From JAMLIN01 sp964476625 (GTDB taxonomy: Bacteria; Pseudomonadota; Gammaproteobacteria; Burkholderiales; Burkholderiaceae_E), in contig CAYZBJ010000020.1 of NCBI GenBank assembly GCA_964476625.1, forward strand, positions 1 through 55,836: a stretch of DNA of 55,836 bases, read 5' to 3'. The notes beneath the pieces are model-generated. The model did no database searches. It saw only the letters and a program-made list of their open reading frames with translations, and was not told the origin of the DNA. The first letter of the stretch is position 1; each line of letters opens with the position of its first letter. Shown piece by piece: positions 26,549 to 35,043 of the stretch. Made by a program: the position numbers and the translations under genes.

Positions 26549-27187
26549 TCAGCCCGCCGGCGCGGCGGCCTCGACGGCGTCGAGCGCCTGTGCGATATCG
26601 GCCGGCTCGCGCACCCGCACCGCCTGCATGCCCGCCAGCCGGGCGCCCTCGATGTTCTCGGCGAGATCGTCGAAAAAGAGGATCTGGCCCGGCGCACAAC
26701 CGATCAGGCCCGCGACATCGCGAAACGCCAGCGGCTCGGGCTTGCGGCGGCCGATATCGCAGGACACGAAGCTGCCGGAGAGGATCGACAGCATCTTCGC
26801 GTGGCGCTCGGCCCAGTGCTTGCGGTGGGTGCGGTTCGAGTTGCTGAAGAGATAGACCGGGCGTAGCGCGGCGGCGCGTTCGAGCTGGGTGCGCGCCTCG
26901 GGAATCGCCTTGCCGAGCCGGGCATTCCAGCCGGCCGCCATGGTGTCGTCGTCGAGTTGCAGGCCGAGCCGGGCACGCAGCGCCTCGAAAAAGGCCGATT
27001 CGCTGATCTCGCCACGCTCATGGCGCCGGAAATCATCCTCGCCGACCGATCGGCTGCGCAGGACGGCCGGATCGACGCGAGCGGCCCGGCCCCAGTAATC
27101 GTAGGAGCGCTGCGGATCGACTTCGATGAGCACACCACCGAGGTCGAAAAGCAGCACCCGGACCGGGTTCGTGTCGATAATGGCCAT
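26549..27187 (-). CDS. HAD-family hydrolase (subfamily IA)
   Basis: A 212-residue haloacid dehalogenase-like hydrolase. Motif I is LLFDLGGVLIEVD (nucleophile Asp), motif II LFSNSN, motif III the Lys of RRKPEP, and motif IV LFFDDLAENI. The helical cap lies between motifs I and II, as in the YihX/epoxide-hydrolase-N-type phosphatases. It likely removes phosphate from a small sugar phosphate. The ATG chosen (MAIIDTNP) is the last before motif I; an in-frame start 27 codons upstream would overlap the divergent adenosyltransferase promoter. Divergent from the pduO-type gene with about 90 bases between. Confidence 0.8.
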   Translation of the reverse strand: MAIIDTNPVRVLLFDLGGVLIEVDPQRSYDYWGRAARVDPAVLRSRSVGEDDFRRHERGEISESAFFEALRARLGLQLDDDTMAAGWNARLGKAIPEARTQLERAAALRPVYLFSNSNRTHRKHWAERHAKMLSILSGSFVSCDIGRRKPEPLAFRDVAGLIGCAPGQILFFDDLAENIEGARLAGMQAVRVREPADIAQALDAVEAAAPAG

Positions 27188-27278
27188 CGGGAAGTCCGTC
27201 CGACAGGGTCGATGGCGCGCATTGTGGTGGATCGCGGGGTCGGCGTCCACGGACGGGATCAATGACAAGGACGATCAC

Positions 27279-27857
27279 ATGGGCAAACGACTGAGCCGGA
27301 TCGCAACGCGTACCGGCGACGATGGCACGACCGGGCTGGGCGACGGCTCGCGCACCGGCAAGGACGATCCCCGGGTCACGGCCCTGGGCGATGTCGACGA
27401 GCTCAATGCCGCGATCGGCCTGCTGCTCACCGAGCCCCTGCCCACGGCGATGGCGACCGCGCTTATCGAGATCCAGCACGACCTGTTCGAACTCGGCGGC
27501 GAACTCTGCATCCCCGGCTACGAGAACCTCGCGGCGGCGCGCATCGAATGGCTCGACGCGATGCTCGCCGAGTTCAACGCCGAACTCACGGCGCTGGCCG
27601 AATTCATCCTGCCCGGCGGCTCGCGCGCGGCGGCGCTCGCCCACCAGGCGCGCACCATCGCGCGGCGCGCCGAGCGCTCGGTGGTCGGCCTGTCACGCCA
27701 GGCCGCGGTTCGCCGCGAACCGCTCGCCTACCTGAACCGGCTCTCCGACCTGCTCTTCGTGCTGGCGCGCACCGCCAACCACGCTGCGGGCAGGGGGGAC
27801 GTGATGTGGGATCGGACCCGCGGCGCCGGCAGCGGAAAAGCAAAGGGCTCCGCTTGA
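27279..27857 (+). CDS. Cob(I)alamin adenosyltransferase, PduO type
   Basis: A 192-residue adenosyltransferase that makes adenosylcobalamin from cob(I)alamin and ATP. The P-loop-like N-terminus TRTGDDGTTGLGDGSR and the Arg-rich active-site helices ending SRQAAVRREPLAYLNRLSDL, then LFVLARTANH, are diagnostic of the PduO/MMAB type. AAGGA lies six bases before the ATG. The stop codon is inside the loop of the terminator that follows. It is divergent from the HAD gene and convergent with the cyclic-nucleotide-binding gene. Confidence 0.9.
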   Translation: MGKRLSRIATRTGDDGTTGLGDGSRTGKDDPRVTALGDVDELNAAIGLLLTEPLPTAMATALIEIQHDLFELGGELCIPGYENLAAARIEWLDAMLAEFNAELTALAEFILPGGSRAAALAHQARTIARRAERSVVGLSRQAAVRREPLAYLNRLSDLLFVLARTANHAAGRGDVMWDRTRGAGSGKAKGSA

Positions 27858-27868
27858 GCGGAGCCCTT
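27843..27868. terminator. Bidirectional terminator between the adenosyltransferase and cNMP-binding genes
   Basis: A perfect 11-bp stem (AAGGGCTCCGC / GCGGAGCCCTT) with loop TTGA. On the minus strand it is followed by TGCTTTTCC, a usable U-tract for the gene ending at 27892; on the plus strand the tail is weaker. Confidence 0.75.
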
Positions 27869-27891
27869 CGGCCTGCGAGAACCTGAACCGC

Positions 27892-28482
27892 TCAGGCTTC
27901 GCGGGCGGCTTCGAGGTAGGAGACGAGCTTGGCGCTGGTCTGGCGCAGGCGGTCGGACAGCAGTTGCACCAGCTTGAGCAGGATCTTGTTGCCGAGCTTG
28001 GGTTCGTCCGAGAGCACGAGCATCAGGGCGTCGCGCGTAAGCACCGCCAGCCGGCTGTTGTCGAGGGTGACGCAGGACGCGAAGCGCGGCTCGCCATCGA
28101 ACATCGACATCTCGCCGAGCGCATGGCCGGCCTGGGCGACGGCGATGCGCGACGGATAGTTGTAGCGATTGCGCCGCAGGACGTCGACCATGCCCTCCAT
28201 GAGCAGGACCATGAAGTCGCCGGTCTCGCCCTCGTTGATGACGGTGACGCCGGGAGGCGCCTCGTAGACGTACATGAAGGCGCCGAGCTTGCGAGTCTCG
28301 TCGATGTCGAGGCCCGAGAACAGCGGCGTCTTCGCCATCAGGGCGTAGATCTGGTCGGCGTACTCGGTCGCGCGCCCGACCGGCTTGAGACCGAGCGCGA
28401 GTAGTCGTTCGTGTGGCGTGCGACGGGTCGCCGTGGCGGCGCCCGTCCCGGCACGCTGTTCAGTTCCCTGCACAGTTTCCAT
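27892..28482 (-). CDS. Cyclic nucleotide-binding domain protein without an output domain
   Basis: A 196-residue protein. After a 50-residue Thr/Arg-rich N-terminus comes one CNB domain (about residues 50-165): TPLFSGLDIDETRKLG, PGVTVINEGETGDFMVLLME, and the phosphate-binding cassette GHALGEMSMFDGEPRFASC with the Gly-Glu and Arg-Ala/Phe pattern that holds the cyclic phosphate. No helix-turn-helix, kinase or channel follows, only an amphipathic C-terminal helix. It may act by binding a partner protein. GGAG lies ten bases before the ATG and a good -10 (TGCTATAAG) lies 24 bases upstream. Confidence 0.82.
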   Translation of the reverse strand: METVQGTEQRAGTGAATATRRTPHERLLALGLKPVGRATEYADQIYALMAKTPLFSGLDIDETRKLGAFMYVYEAPPGVTVINEGETGDFMVLLMEGMVDVLRRNRYNYPSRIAVAQAGHALGEMSMFDGEPRFASCVTLDNSRLAVLTRDALMLVLSDEPKLGNKILLKLVQLLSDRLRQTSAKLVSYLEAAREA

Positions 28483-28505
28483 ACAGCACTCCGGGCTTTT
28501 GCCGA

Positions 28506-28514
28506 CTTATAGCA
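28506..28514 (-). promoter_or_regulatory. Extended -10 promoter element of the cNMP-binding gene
   Basis: TGCTATAAG on the minus strand is an extended -10 box, placing the transcript start about 17 bases before the start codon. The -35 region is not convincing. Confidence 0.45.
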
Positions 28515-28602
28515 TGCGTCGGCCCGTGAAAGCCCTTATTGAACCGGAAACGGCAGCATCCATCCGACAAATGGCGGTTACCTGCACTCGAACGAGGGGG
28601 AT

Positions 28603-29667
28603 TCACTCGCTTGCCACGAGGCGCCGCCGGGCCACCGCGTCGGCGAGCCGCTCGAGCATCGGAACCGTGTCCTCCCAGCCGACGCAGGCATCGGTGATGC
28701 TCTGGCCATAGGTGAGCGGCTCACCCGGCTTGAGGTCCTGGCGCCCGGCCACGAGGTGGCTCTCGATCATGACCCCGAAGATCCGGTGCTCGCCGCCCGC
28801 CATCTGACCGGCGATATCCTCGATCACGCCGACCTGGTTCGCGTGGTTCTTGCGACTGTTGCCATGGCTCGCGTCGATCATCAGCCGGCAGGCGAGCGCC
28901 GCTTCGGCCGCCTCGTTGCAGGCGGCATCCACCGAAGCGGCGTCGAAGTTGGGCTGGCGGCCGCCGCGCAGGATCACGTGACAGTCCTCGTTGCCATTGG
29001 TCGAGACGATCGCGGATACGCCACCCTTGGTGACCGACAGGAAATGATGCGGCTGCGAGGCCGCCTTGATCGCGTCGAAGGCGATCCGCAGGCTGCCGTC
29101 GGTGCCGTTCTTGAAGCCCACCGGGCACGACAGCCCGGAAGCGAGTTCGCGATGCACCTGGGATTCGGTGGTGCGCGCCCCGATCGCGCCCCAGGAGATG
29201 AGGTCGGCGATGTACTGCGGCGTGATCATGTCGAGGAACTCGCTGCCCGCCGGCACGCCCAGCTCGTTGATCGCCAGCAGCAGTTCGCGCGCGGTGCGCA
29301 GCCCCTTGTTGATCTGGAAGCTGTTGTCGAGGTCGGGGTCGTTGATCAGGCCCTTCCAGCCGACCGTGGTGCGTGGCTTCTCGAAATAGACCCGCATCAC
29401 GATCTCGAGTTCGCCGGCAAAGCGCTGGCGCTGCTCGACCAGGCGCTGGGCGTACTCGCGCGCCGCCGCCGTGTTGTGGATCGAGCAGGGCCCGACGATG
29501 ACGAGCAGCCGGTCGTCCATGCCGTGGATGATCCGGTGGATTCCCTGGCGAGTCTCGTAGACGAGCTTCTCGACCCCGGCCCCCGACTTGAACTCCCGGA
29601 TCAGGTGGGCGGGCGGAGACAGTTCCGCGATCTTGCGGATTCGGACATCGTCGGTCGTATTGCTCAT
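28603..29667 (-). CDS. aroG: 3-deoxy-7-phosphoheptulonate (DAHP) synthase, class I
   Basis: A 354-residue enzyme that condenses phosphoenolpyruvate and erythrose 4-phosphate, the first committed step to chorismate and all aromatic amino acids. Motifs: LLVIVGPCSIHN, EKPRTTVGWKGLINDPDLD, GARTTESQVHRELASGLS, GFKNGTDGS and MIDASHGNSRKNH. Length and N-terminus match the AroF/AroG/AroH type, which is feedback-inhibited by one aromatic amino acid; the sequence does not tell me which. AGGA lies about nine bases before the ATG. A leader peptide rich in Phe/Tyr/Trp and an attenuator hairpin lie 60-200 bases upstream, so expression is probably also controlled by aromatic tRNA charging. Confidence 0.94.
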   Translation of the reverse strand: MSNTTDDVRIRKIAELSPPAHLIREFKSGAGVEKLVYETRQGIHRIIHGMDDRLLVIVGPCSIHNTAAAREYAQRLVEQRQRFAGELEIVMRVYFEKPRTTVGWKGLINDPDLDNSFQINKGLRTARELLLAINELGVPAGSEFLDMITPQYIADLISWGAIGARTTESQVHRELASGLSCPVGFKNGTDGSLRIAFDAIKAASQPHHFLSVTKGGVSAIVSTNGNEDCHVILRGGRQPNFDAASVDAACNEAAEAALACRLMIDASHGNSRKNHANQVGVIEDIAGQMAGGEHRIFGVMIESHLVAGRQDLKPGEPLTYGQSITDACVGWEDTVPMLERLADAVARRRLVASE

Positions 29668-29729
29668 TGGAGTTCCTGGGGGCGGGGATATCGATCGGGG
29701 ATCGGGGCCTGGGCGCAGGCGGGAGCGGC

Positions 29730-29759
29730 AAAAAAAAACCGCCGGGCTGCGCCGGCGGT
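29730..29759 (-). terminator. Attenuator terminator in the DAHP synthase leader
   Basis: On the minus strand ACCGCCGG-CGCAGC-CCGGCGGT forms a perfect 8-bp stem followed by eight further T. It lies 23 bases after the leader-peptide stop and 62 bases before the synthase start, so transcription must pass it to reach the gene. Its 5' half plus loop (29748-29758) can instead pair with 29810-29821 in the leader coding region, 11 base pairs with one bulge, which would prevent the terminator. Confidence 0.82.
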
Positions 29760-29782
29760 CGTTTCGGATTCGGGTTCAGTGC

Positions 29783-29866
29783 TTACTTCGAACGCGCTCC
29801 CGACTCGTCCCGCCTGGCGCAGGAAAAGCCAAAGAACCAAAAGTAAGCAAACGAGCTGCGAATCAT
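29783..29866 (-). CDS. Aromatic leader peptide of the DAHP synthase attenuator
   Basis: Twenty-seven codons, MIRSSFAYFWFFGFSC then ARRDESGARSK. Residues 6-14 contain five Phe, one Tyr and one Trp. The control codons directly precede the sequence TGCGCCAGGCGG, which can pair with the 5' arm of the downstream terminator. A ribosome stalled for charged tRNA-Phe, -Tyr or -Trp would leave that segment free and allow read-through; a ribosome reaching the stop would mask it. This is the logic of the pheA and trp leaders. No clear Shine-Dalgarno precedes the ATG, which is the weak point. The DUF748 stop codon lies only nine bases upstream, so the promoter must be within that gene. Confidence 0.68.
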   Translation of the reverse strand: MIRSSFAYFWFFGFSCARRDESGARSK

Positions 29867-29875
29867 GCGGGCAGT

Positions 29876-32800
29876 TTACGAAGATTCGCGCGGCCGCGCA
29901 AGCGAGGCGGCATCCGCCTCGAGGCCGAAATCGACCCGGCTGGCCGGCGCGGAGCCCGGCACACGGGCGACCACCGGGTCGCCGACCGCCAGCCGCGCGG
30001 GGTCGACCTTGCCCTGCCCGGCCAGCCAGCCGCGTACCGCCTGCGCCCGATCCTCGGCGAGGTCGACCAACTGGCTGTCGCCCACCGGCACCGTCGCGAT
30101 CAGCGCCTTCGCCTTTTCGGACACGCCGATGTCGCGCGGCCGGCCATCCCGGCCGGTAGGCAGCGGCAGGCTCGCCTCCCGGAACAGCGCATCGACCAGC
30201 ACCGGATACTCGCCTCGGCCGATCGTGACCGCATCGAGGTCGGTCGCCCGGCCGCCCTGGCCACGCACCTTGCGGGCCTTGAGCATGCGCTCGAACTGGT
30301 GTTGCGCGAGCGCATCGCGATCGCGATTGCCGTCGGCGATGCCGGCGATCGCCAGCTTCAGCCCGGGGCGCTCGCCGAGTGCGCGGGCGAGCAGGCCGAG
30401 ACTGGTCGGGGCCGGGTCGGCGAGCCGCGCCGAACCGGCGGCAAACCCGACATGGGCGAGTTGCTCGCCGGCGCCGCCGACCAGGGTCGCGAGTCGGGCG
30501 AACGGCGCCGCGGCAACCTCGCGAGCGAGGTCGCCGAAGCTGCGGCCAAGCGCTTCGGCGATCGAGAAGGCCGGATCGTCGAAGGATCCGGCCACCGGCA
30601 GCGAGAGTTCGACGACGCCACGCCGATCGCGCAACAGCGCCAGCGCGAACCCGAGGGGCAGTTCCTCGCCGGTGGCATCGGCGAGGCGTTCACCGAAGAC
30701 CGGCTCGTGCAGCACGAGCATGTGTTGCGCGTCGAGCTTGCGGTCGTGGATCCGATACCGCAGCCTGGCGTCGAGGCTGCCGCCGGCGAGCGGATGGCCG
30801 ATCTGGCGCTGCACATACGACGAGAGCCGGGCGAGCTCGAGCTTGCCGACGACCGCGTCGAGCTCGAGGGATTCGAGCGGCGCGAGCATCGTGACCCGGC
30901 CGGTAGCGCTGAGCTCGCTGCCGATGTGCGGTTCGGCTCCCGTGTTCAGCCTGGCGCTGAGCGCAATTTCGCTCGCCAGTCCCGGACCGATGGCGCCGAT
31001 GGTGCCCGCCAGCCCGACGAGGCCCAGTGGCGGGTTGTCGGATCGACGGCGATCATCGATGTCGATCACCGCGTCGGCGAGCCGCAGGCCGGCGATGCGC
31101 CAGTCCGGGACAGGCTTGCTCGCGTCGACCGGCTCGCCGGTCGTGACGGCCGGATCGACTGCCGCCTCGCCATCGAGCGCCACCAGTCCGACTTCGCCCC
31201 CGGGTGAAATCTCGAACCGGGCGCGCAAGCCCTGCAGTTCCAGTTCGCCGGCGTCGATGCGCAAGGGCTCGGTCTGCAGGCGCAGGACGTCGGTGCGCAG
31301 GCGCCCGGCGCGCAACAGCTCGGCGTCGGTGGTGCGCGCCGCGAGCCGCAGGTCGGCAAGGCTGGCGGAGCCATCCCAGGACAGGCGGGCGGGTCGGTCG
31401 CCCGCGCCGGCCTCGTAGACGAGGCTGCCATGCGCTTCGAGCGTGCCGCTCGCGACCCGGCCGGTCGGCCAGAAATCGAGCCGCTCGCGCCAAGGCGCGA
31501 GCGCGAAGCCTTCGGCGTCGATCGCCACACTCAGGCGCAAGGGATCGACCGCGAAGCGCCCGAGCGCCTTGAGCGCGGCGCTCTCGCCGACCCTGCCGTC
31601 GAAGCTGACCGGCGCGAAGCCATCCTCGCCGCGCGGCCCGAGGGTGAACGCGGCGATCCGCACATGGTCGCCGGCGCCGCCGGCCGGATCATCGACCCGG
31701 ATTTGCGCCGTGCCCATGCTGAACTCGCCGGGGTCGATCCGCCATCCGCCCGGCAGGGCCACCATGGTGGCGTCGGTCGCCGGCAGGGAGCCGGGGGCCG
31801 ATGGGGGATTCGCGGCGCCGGCGCGCGCCACCGGCTCGAGGAACGCACCGAAATCGATCCGGCCGTCGGGCTGGCGCGCCACCGCCAGCGCGAGGCCCTC
31901 GGCGCGCGCCCGGGCAAAGCCGATGCGCCGGTCGGGAAAATCGATCGCCAGGCCGTCGGCGACCAGCGCATCGAGCGCCTGCGGATGCGGGACCCGGCCA
32001 CCCGGCAGCGGCTCGAGTCGCAGCCCGGCCAGCCGTGTCTTCCAGGCCAGCAGGTGCAAGGGCCAGGCGCCCGCGACATCGGCCGGCGCCACCTCGGCAT
32101 CGCGCTGGCCGTACTCGAAACCACCGGCGATATCGAGCGAACCGCCCGCCACCCGCAGCGGCAGCTGCGCCTCGATGGGCGTGAGCCAGCGCCCCAGCTG
32201 CGCACCATGGACATCGAAGCGGCCGCTGACCAGCAGCGGTTCATGGCTGAAGCGCCCTTCCACCTCGATGGTTTCGTTCGCGCCGAAGGCCGCCGATGCC
32301 TTGAAGCGGGATGGCAGGCTGCCGTCCGATGAGATCTCGTCGAACTCGGCCTGCAGGTCGGCGGCATCGAGCCGCAGTCGGCCGCCGTCGGCGAACTGCC
32401 CATCGAGGCGAACCCGGCCGTCGACCACCGCGACCCGGGTGATCGACCAGTCGAGATCCCGCGCGCGCGAGGCGGCCTGCGCACCGGCCACCGGGGGCGG
32501 CTCGGCCGATGCCGCCACATGCCGCCAGTCGAGGCGGGGCGCAGAGACGAGCACCTCGCCGATACGCAGGCGCGCCGCCTGCAGGTCGTACTCGAGCAGT
32601 TCGATGCTCGCGCCCGGCAGCGACAGCAGCGGCCGGCCGTCGGCCTCGGCCAGTTCCAGCCCCGCGACGGTCAGCGCGCCCGAAAACTGCAGCGAGGGCT
32701 CGCCGCCCAGCGGCTGCCGGAAGCCCAGCACGATCCGCGCCGCCGCCTGCGCCGAGACGATCCGCCAGGGGATCGCCGCCGGCAGGTAGTCGGCATAGCG

Positions 32801-33592
32801 CAGCAGGTCGCTCGTGCCGATGTCGAAGGTCAGGGTCGAGGAACGGTCCTCGGCAAAGGGCAGCGCCTGGCCGGTGGCGGTGAAGCGCGCGCCGTTGACC
32901 AGGGCGCTGAGCGAGGGCTCGATGTCGATCGTGCCGTGGACCGGCAGGGTCGAGAAGAAAGGCATCTTCAGCGACAGCGCCTCGACCCGATGCTTCTGGC
33001 CGACCGCGATGTCGTCGAGCAGGATCGAGCCGTCCTCGATCTCGATGTTGGCGACCGAGAACCGATGGAGCCAGCCGGGCGCGCCCTCGGCCGGTTCGCG
33101 CCAGCGTCGCACGAGGTCGGCGATACTGAGGCTGCCGTCGCGCTCGCGCTCGAGCACCAGCGCCGGCCGGTCGATTCGCAGTCGCTCGATGATCGGTCCG
33201 CGCCGACGCAGGCTGGTCCAGGCGAAATCGACATGGGCGCCGGCGATCGTCAGGAGGGTGCCATCGCCCTCGCGCTTGCCGACGCGCATCGATTCGAGGT
33301 CGGCGACCAGGGTGAAGGGATCGAAGCGCAGCCGCTCGATCGACACCGGCCGCGACAGCTCCGCGGCCAGCCATCGTTCGGCCCGCTGCTTGGCCAGCGC
33401 CGGAGCCAGGAAGTAACCGGCAAAGAGCGCGAGCACGACGAGACCAAGGACCCAGCTGAAAAGCCAGCCCACCACCCGGGCACGCGAACGGCGCTGCCGC
33501 CCCGTGGGCGCGCGAGCCTCGCCCCGGACAGCCGGTATCGGCGGCCCGCCGGGCGCCGTGGTATCGGGATCGAAGCGCTCGCGCTGGCTCAC
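29876..33592 (-). CDS. DUF748 (AsmA-like) envelope protein
   Basis: A 1238-residue protein with a 40-residue cytoplasmic N-terminus, one transmembrane helix (VVGWLFSWVLGLVVLALFAG) and a very long periplasmic part built of repeating beta-strand units such as ERLRIDRPALVLERERDGSL and VDGRVRLDGQFADGG. This is the pattern of DUF748/AsmA-like proteins, which form hydrophobic grooves thought to move lipids between the membranes. The last 150 residues look like an OmpA-type end (AKALIATVPVGDSQLVDLAE, DRAQAVRGWLAGQGKVDPAR). A GTG start is used, with no good ribosome site. It lies 40 bases after tldD on the same strand and before the DAHP synthase leader. Confidence 0.8.
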   Translation of the reverse strand: MSQRERFDPDTTAPGGPPIPAVRGEARAPTGRQRRSRARVVGWLFSWVLGLVVLALFAGYFLAPALAKQRAERWLAAELSRPVSIERLRFDPFTLVADLESMRVGKREGDGTLLTIAGAHVDFAWTSLRRRGPIIERLRIDRPALVLERERDGSLSIADLVRRWREPAEGAPGWLHRFSVANIEIEDGSILLDDIAVGQKHRVEALSLKMPFFSTLPVHGTIDIEPSLSALVNGARFTATGQALPFAEDRSSTLTFDIGTSDLLRYADYLPAAIPWRIVSAQAAARIVLGFRQPLGGEPSLQFSGALTVAGLELAEADGRPLLSLPGASIELLEYDLQAARLRIGEVLVSAPRLDWRHVAASAEPPPVAGAQAASRARDLDWSITRVAVVDGRVRLDGQFADGGRLRLDAADLQAEFDEISSDGSLPSRFKASAAFGANETIEVEGRFSHEPLLVSGRFDVHGAQLGRWLTPIEAQLPLRVAGGSLDIAGGFEYGQRDAEVAPADVAGAWPLHLLAWKTRLAGLRLEPLPGGRVPHPQALDALVADGLAIDFPDRRIGFARARAEGLALAVARQPDGRIDFGAFLEPVARAGAANPPSAPGSLPATDATMVALPGGWRIDPGEFSMGTAQIRVDDPAGGAGDHVRIAAFTLGPRGEDGFAPVSFDGRVGESAALKALGRFAVDPLRLSVAIDAEGFALAPWRERLDFWPTGRVASGTLEAHGSLVYEAGAGDRPARLSWDGSASLADLRLAARTTDAELLRAGRLRTDVLRLQTEPLRIDAGELELQGLRARFEISPGGEVGLVALDGEAAVDPAVTTGEPVDASKPVPDWRIAGLRLADAVIDIDDRRRSDNPPLGLVGLAGTIGAIGPGLASEIALSARLNTGAEPHIGSELSATGRVTMLAPLESLELDAVVGKLELARLSSYVQRQIGHPLAGGSLDARLRYRIHDRKLDAQHMLVLHEPVFGERLADATGEELPLGFALALLRDRRGVVELSLPVAGSFDDPAFSIAEALGRSFGDLAREVAAAPFARLATLVGGAGEQLAHVGFAAGSARLADPAPTSLGLLARALGERPGLKLAIAGIADGNRDRDALAQHQFERMLKARKVRGQGGRATDLDAVTIGRGEYPVLVDALFREASLPLPTGRDGRPRDIGVSEKAKALIATVPVGDSQLVDLAEDRAQAVRGWLAGQGKVDPARLAVGDPVVARVPGSAPASRVDFGLEADAASLARPRESS

Positions 33593-33632
33593 GGTCGGGG
33601 TGGGCGCATCCGCAGGGGTCGCCGCCGGGGCG

Positions 33633-34982
33633 CTAGGCGGTGCCGCCGACGGTCAGGCCCTCGATGCGCAGCGTGGGCTGGCCGACGCCGACCGGCACGC
33701 TCTGGCCATCCTTGCCGCAGACCCCGATGCCCGGATCGAGTCGCATGTCCTTGCCGATCATGGTGACCCGCTTGAGGGTCTCGGGACCATTGCCGATCAG
33801 GGTCGCGCCCTTGACCGGGTACTGGATCCGCCCGCCCTCGACCCACCAGGCCTCGGATGCGGAGAAGACAAACTTGCCGTTGGTGATGTCGACCTGGCCG
33901 CCGCCGAAATTGACCGCGTACAGGCCGCGGTCGATGGAGGCGATGATCTCCTCCGGGTCGTGGCTGCCGGCGAGCATGAAGGTGTTGGTCATGCGCGGCA
34001 TCGGCAGGTGCGCGAAGGATTCGCGCCGGCCGCTGCCGGTGCTGCGGGTCTTCATGAGGCGCGCATTGAGGGTGTCCTGCAGATAGCCCTTGAGGACACC
34101 GTCCTCGATCAGGACATTGCGCTGGGTCGGGTTGCCCTCGTCGTCGATGTTGAGCGAACCGCGCCGGCGCTCGATCGTGCCGTCGTCGACCACGGTCACG
34201 CCCNNNNNNNNNNGCACGACGGTCATCTCGCCGGCCGGCGCGGGCCGCGACTCGAGGTTGGTCAGGGCGGCGTCGACCGCGGCGCGGACGTAGCCGTCGA
34301 TGATCTCGTCGGTGAAATAGTCGAGGGCGAAGCGACCGCCACCGCCGCCATGGCCCTGCTCGCGCCGGCCATTCTGCTCGGCGATGACGGTCAGCGACAG
34401 CCGCACCAGCGGGCGGACGTCGCCGGCGATGAGGCCGTCGGAACGGGCGACGAGAACGGTGTCGTGCTCGGCGGCGAGCCCCGCCATGACCTGGCGAACC
34501 CGCGGGTCGGCAGCGCGGGCGCGCTTCTCGACACGCTCGAGCAAGGCCACCTTGGCGGCGGCCTCGAGCGTCAGGATCGGGTCGTTGGCGGCGTAGAGCC
34601 GACGGCCGGCGCCGGCTTCGAAACGCGGCGCGAGCCGGACCGTGCCGGCGCCGCGGCGCGCGATCGTGCGGGTCGCGCGGGCGGCCTCGAGCAGGGGCTC
34701 GAAGCCGATCGCGTCCGAGTAGGCGAAGGCGGTCTTGTCGCCGACGACGGCCCGCACCCCGACACCCTGGTCGATCGAGTAGCTGCCCGACTTGACGATG
34801 CCTTCCTCGAGACTCCAGCCCTCGCTGCGGGTGTACTGGAAGTACAGGTCGGCGTAGTCGACGCGGTGGTCGAAGATCTCGGCGAGCGCCCGCTGCAGGT
34901 GCGATTCGTCGAGTCCGGCGGGCTCGAGCAGGACAGCCCGGGCCCGGGCCAGCCCGGCCAGTGATGGGTCTGCGATTTTCAT
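33633..34982 (-). CDS. tldD: Metalloprotease TldD (interrupted by an assembly gap)
   Basis: TldD subunit of the TldD-TldE protease, which in enterobacteria matures microcin B17 and degrades CcdA. Seen segments: DYADLYFQYTRSEGWSLEEG, SIDQGVGVRAVVGDKTAFAY, TVVDDGTIERRRGSLNIDDE, GRRESFAHLPMPRMTNTFML and a C-terminal VGVGQPTLRIEGLTVGGTA. The ten-N gap falls between GEMTVV and GVTVVDDGTI, precisely where the zinc motif HEAVGHGLEGD should be. About 40 residues are therefore hidden: the visible 445 residues plus this gives the normal length near 480. I think the gene is intact in the organism. It follows yhdP after 61 bases; its partner TldE/PmbA is not in the window. Confidence 0.9.
   Translation of the reverse strand: MKIADPSLAGLARARAVLLEPAGLDESHLQRALAEIFDHRVDYADLYFQYTRSEGWSLEEGIVKSGSYSIDQGVGVRAVVGDKTAFAYSDAIGFEPLLEAARATRTIARRGAGTVRLAPRFEAGAGRRLYAANDPILTLEAAAKVALLERVEKRARAADPRVRQVMAGLAAEHDTVLVARSDGLIAGDVRPLVRLSLTVIAEQNGRREQGHGGGGGRFALDYFTDEIIDGYVRAAVDAALTNLESRPAPAGEMTVVXXXXGVTVVDDGTIERRRGSLNIDDEGNPTQRNVLIEDGVLKGYLQDTLNARLMKTRSTGSGRRESFAHLPMPRMTNTFMLAGSHDPEEIIASIDRGLYAVNFGGGQVDITNGKFVFSASEAWWVEGGRIQYPVKGATLIGNGPETLKRVTMIGKDMRLDPGIGVCGKDGQSVPVGVGQPTLRIEGLTVGGTA
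34204..34213. other. Assembly gap (10 N) inside tldD
   Basis: Ten N, a placeholder. By comparison with other TldD proteins it replaces about 120-130 bases encoding the HExxxH metalloprotease motif. Confidence 0.95.
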
Positions 34983-35043
34983 ACGGCAATGCTACAGCAA
35001 GCCCCGCCGGAAGCGGCCGGCGGCGGGGCGTCGCGGAGTCGTC

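Noticed and set aside
29820..29860. Leader sequence GTTTGCTTACTTTTGGTTC as a chance or dispersed repeat
   Set aside because: Similar strings occur between genes in some proteobacteria, so I considered a dispersed repeat. The in-frame start and stop, the precisely placed terminator and the competing pairing favour a real attenuator, so it was kept as a finding.
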